A stretch of 32,942 bases of DNA from Metarhizobium sp039808465 (GTDB lineage: Bacteria; Pseudomonadota; Alphaproteobacteria; Rhizobiales; Rhizobiaceae). The translations under genes were made by a program, and so were the position numbers. The notes beneath the pieces are model-generated. The model was not told the origin of the DNA. It saw only the letters and a program-made list of their open reading frames with translations, and searched no databases. Below are positions 30,748-32,942 of the stretch, one piece after another. The stretch's first letter is position 1. Each line of letters opens with the position of its first letter. The DNA lies in contig JBDHTA010000023.1 in assembly GCA_039808465.1 (NCBI GenBank), positions 1 through 32,942 on the forward strand, read 5' to 3'.

Positions 30748-32942
30748 TTACCCGATTGTCATGAGGCTTGCGTTGCCGCCTGCTGCCGCGGTGTTGATGG
30801 ATGTCGAGACTTCCTCGAGCAGCCAGTTGAGGCAATAGGCGTCGGGGTCGGCGGTAAGCTCGGCCGTGGCTGCGGCCTGCACCAGCACCAGCGGGCCCGG
30901 CAGGGCGGCGATCGCGCGGTTGACCGTCTCGACACGGTCCCGCTCGCCCTCCACCAAGGCGCCCGAGAACGGCCCGTCCTTGGCCCAGTCCGCCGTCCAC
31001 GACAGGCGGCTGGCGATCGAAACCGGCAGGTCGGCGATCACAGGCTGCAACTGCGCCGCCGTGTCGATCGCGGCGGTGTTGCCGGTGGCCAGAACGGCCG
31101 CGATCTGGCGCAGCAAGCCGCCCTGCGTCTGCGGCGCAAGCAGGATGTGGCCGCGCGGATGCAGCGCATACAGGTTGCGCTCGCCCACGGGACCGGGAAG
31201 CTCCCGCTCCAGACCCAGCGCCGACTGACCGGCATAGGCGCGGGCGGCTTCCGCCTCGGCCACGAAGCCCTTGCGGTCGAGCCAGACGATGTAATCGCGC
31301 AGCGCCGCATCCGTATGCACCGAGTTCTGCTGCGGCGGAACCGGCGCCTTCTGCACGAGACGGCCGATATAGAGCGGCCCGCCCGCCTTCGGCCCGGTGC
31401 CCGAAAGCCCGCGCCCCCCGAACGGCTGCACGCCGACGACGGCGCCGATGATGTTGCGGTTCACATAGAGGTTACCCGCCTTCACCCGGCTGGTCACATG
31501 CGCCACCGTTTCGTCGAGGCGGGTATGCAGCCCGAAGGTCAGCCCGTAGCCGGAGCCGTTGATCTCGTCGATCAGGCGGTCGAGATCGGCCCGGCGGTAG
31601 CGGTAGACATGCAGCACCGGCCCGAACACCTCGCGCGTCAGGTCCGACAGCTTGTTGATCTCGATGATCGTCGGCGCGACGAAGGTGCCTTCGGTTGCCG
31701 CGTCCGGCAGGGGAAGCTGCGTCACCTTGCATCCGAGCCCGCGCATGCGCTCGACATGGCCGTCGATCTCGGCCTTGGCGTCGGCGGTGATGACAGGGCC
31801 GACGTCGATGCTCAGGCGGTCGGTGCGGCCGATGCTCAGCTCGCGGAAGGCGCCCTTGAGCATGGTCAGGGTGCGCTCGGCGATCTCTTCCTGAAGGCAC
31901 AGCACCCGCAGCGCCGAGCAGCGCTGCCCGGCGCTGTCGAAGGCCGAGGCGATGACATCGGCCACCACCTGCTCGGCCAGCGCCGAGGAGTCGACGATCA
32001 TGCCGTTCTGGCCGCCGGTTTCGGCAATCAGCGGGATCGGCTTGCCCGATGCCGACAGCCGCTCGCAAAGCTGCGCCTGGATCATCCGCGCCACTTCCGT
32101 CGAGCCCGTGAACATCACGCCCGCCGTCTGCGGCGCGGCGATCATCGCAGCCCCAAGACGCCCGCTGCCTGGCACGAATTGCAGGGCCGACACCGGAACC
32201 CCCGCTTCATGCAGGATGCGCACGCTCTCGAAGGCGATGATCGGGGTGACGCCCGCGGGCTTGGCCAGAACCGGGTTGCCCGCCACCAGCGCGGCCGCCA
32301 CCTGGCCGGTGAAGATGGCCAGCGGGAAGTTCCACGGGCTGATGCACACCACCGGGCCGAGCGGCGCATGCGCGGGCCCGAGCGTGCGCCGCGCCTGATC
32401 GGCATAATAGCGCAGGAAGTCGATGGCCTCGCGCACCTCGCCGATGGCGTTGGCGGCGGATTTGCCCGCCTCGCGCATGATCACGCCCATCAGCGGCCGC
32501 ATGCGCGCCTGCATGATGTCGGCGGCGCGGTCGAGGCAGGCGGCGCGTTCGGCAGGTGAAACGGCGGCCCATTCGGCCGCGTGCTTCGCCGCCAGCTCCA
32601 CCGCCCGCGGCCCGTCCTCGACGCGCAGCTCGGTGACCTTGCCGACGACGTCGCGATGATCGGCGGGATTGAGGATCGGCCGCGTTTCGCCGTCATTGTT
32701 GCCGTCGGCGAGCAGCGGATGCGCGTGCCAGTCCGCCTCGACAGTGGCGGCAAGCTGCCCGGCCAGCTCCGCGAGATCCGTTTCGTTGGAGAGATCGAGA
32801 CCGGCGGAATTGTCGCGGGCCTCGCCATAGAGCGCCTTCGGCGACAGGATCAGCTCATGCTGGGCGCCAACCACCGGCATGGCGGCAACCGCCTCGGCCG
32901 GATCGGCAATCAGCTCGTTGATCGACACCGCAGGATCGGAGA
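30748..32942 (-). CDS. putA: Bifunctional proline dehydrogenase/P5C dehydrogenase PutA, C-terminal part
   Basis: The frame runs off the window edge, so only about the last 730 residues are seen; the proline dehydrogenase half lies beyond. The visible part is the aldehyde dehydrogenase half that oxidises glutamate semialdehyde to glutamate with NAD. It has CISPWNFPLAIFTGQVAAAL, LAKPAG, FTGSTEVA, the catalytic Glu in ETGGQNGMIV, the catalytic Cys in GQRCSALRVL (codon 31918-31920) and PFGGRGLSGTGPKAGG. A C-terminal extension of about 170 residues typical of long PutA proteins follows. It is convergent with the hydroxyproline dehydratase-like gene, so the two would act in one route from hydroxyproline to glutamate. 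Confidence 0.95.
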   Translation of the reverse strand, partial: SDPAVSINELIADPAEAVAAMPVVGAQHELILSPKALYGEARDNSAGLDLSNETDLAELAGQLAATVEADWHAHPLLADGNNDGETRPILNPADHRDVVGKVTELRVEDGPRAVELAAKHAAEWAAVSPAERAACLDRAADIMQARMRPLMGVIMREAGKSAANAIGEVREAIDFLRYYADQARRTLGPAHAPLGPVVCISPWNFPLAIFTGQVAAALVAGNPVLAKPAGVTPIIAFESVRILHEAGVPVSALQFVPGSGRLGAAMIAAPQTAGVMFTGSTEVARMIQAQLCERLSASGKPIPLIAETGGQNGMIVDSSALAEQVVADVIASAFDSAGQRCSALRVLCLQEEIAERTLTMLKGAFRELSIGRTDRLSIDVGPVITADAKAEIDGHVERMRGLGCKVTQLPLPDAATEGTFVAPTIIEINKLSDLTREVFGPVLHVYRYRRADLDRLIDEINGSGYGLTFGLHTRLDETVAHVTSRVKAGNLYVNRNIIGAVVGVQPFGGRGLSGTGPKAGGPLYIGRLVQKAPVPPQQNSVHTDAALRDYIVWLDRKGFVAEAEAARAYAGQSALGLERELPGPVGERNLYALHPRGHILLAPQTQGGLLRQIAAVLATGNTAAIDTAAQLQPVIADLPVSIASRLSWTADWAKDGPFSGALVEGERDRVETVNRAIAALPGPLVLVQAAATAELTADPDAYCLNWLLEEVSTSINTAAAGGNASLMTIG

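Overview
The window is about 33 kb of high-GC DNA that is gene-dense and has the character of a Rhizobiales (probably Rhizobiaceae) alphaproteobacterium. The pointers are a BcsN-type cellulose lipoprotein, a PutA, a HisKA_2-type histidine kinase, a candidate EcfG/RpoE2-type stress promoter, and RIME-like palindromic intergenic repeats. Assignments rest on recognising motifs by eye; no database search was run. I saw no tRNA, rRNA, CRISPR array, insertion sequence or phage gene.

Layout. 1-140: the end of a ProC-like (pyrroline-5-carboxylate reductase family) gene. 151-2374: a LuxR-type regulator divergent from a beta-lactamase-fold serine hydrolase. 2384-10441: a cellulose (bcs) region, with a secreted TPR protein on the minus strand divergent from bcsN, then bcsA and bcsB. 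No bcsZ and no outer-membrane bcsC barrel is present. 10442-19932: a plus-strand sugar/polyol locus holding a ribose-type ABC transporter (ATPase, permease, binding protein), a short-chain dehydrogenase, dhaK, dhaL, then a SorC-family regulator fused to a complete DhaK domain, and a second dhaL. 20187-22747: a metNIQ methionine importer on the minus strand. 22919-27113: a membrane GGDEF protein, an isochorismatase-family hydrolase and a DUF892 ferritin-like stress protein on the minus strand, divergent from a Cache-HisKA_2 sensor kinase. 27124-30345: a second serine hydrolase of the same family as the first, a GntR/FCD regulator, and divergently a proline-racemase-superfamily enzyme with a Ser/Thr active-site pair (likely trans-3-hydroxy-L-proline dehydratase). 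30748-32942: the C-terminal part of putA.

How the genes fit together. The 10.4-20 kb locus reads as a complete uptake, oxidation and phosphorylation module: import a small polyol or sugar, oxidise it to a ketose with the SDR, and phosphorylate the ketose with DhaK/DhaL. A promoter with a perfect 10+10 bp inverted repeat over its -10 element precedes it, and the regulator carries its own DhaK domain. A tetritol such as threitol is my best guess for the substrate; this is inference. The 28-33 kb end reads as hydroxyproline/proline catabolism: t3Hyp is dehydrated to pyrroline-2-carboxylate, a separate reductase would make proline, and PutA takes proline to glutamate. The GntR gene has two matched operator-like palindromes in front of the dehydratase gene.

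The best candidates for new biology are the SorC-DhaK fusion paired with its own DhaL, the promoter/operator in front of the transporter operon, and a compact potential three-way-junction RNA in the metN leader. Two families of intergenic repeats (one copy of each near 5.8 kb and 20 kb, and one copy of each side by side near 30.5 kb) fill most of the longer non-coding gaps.
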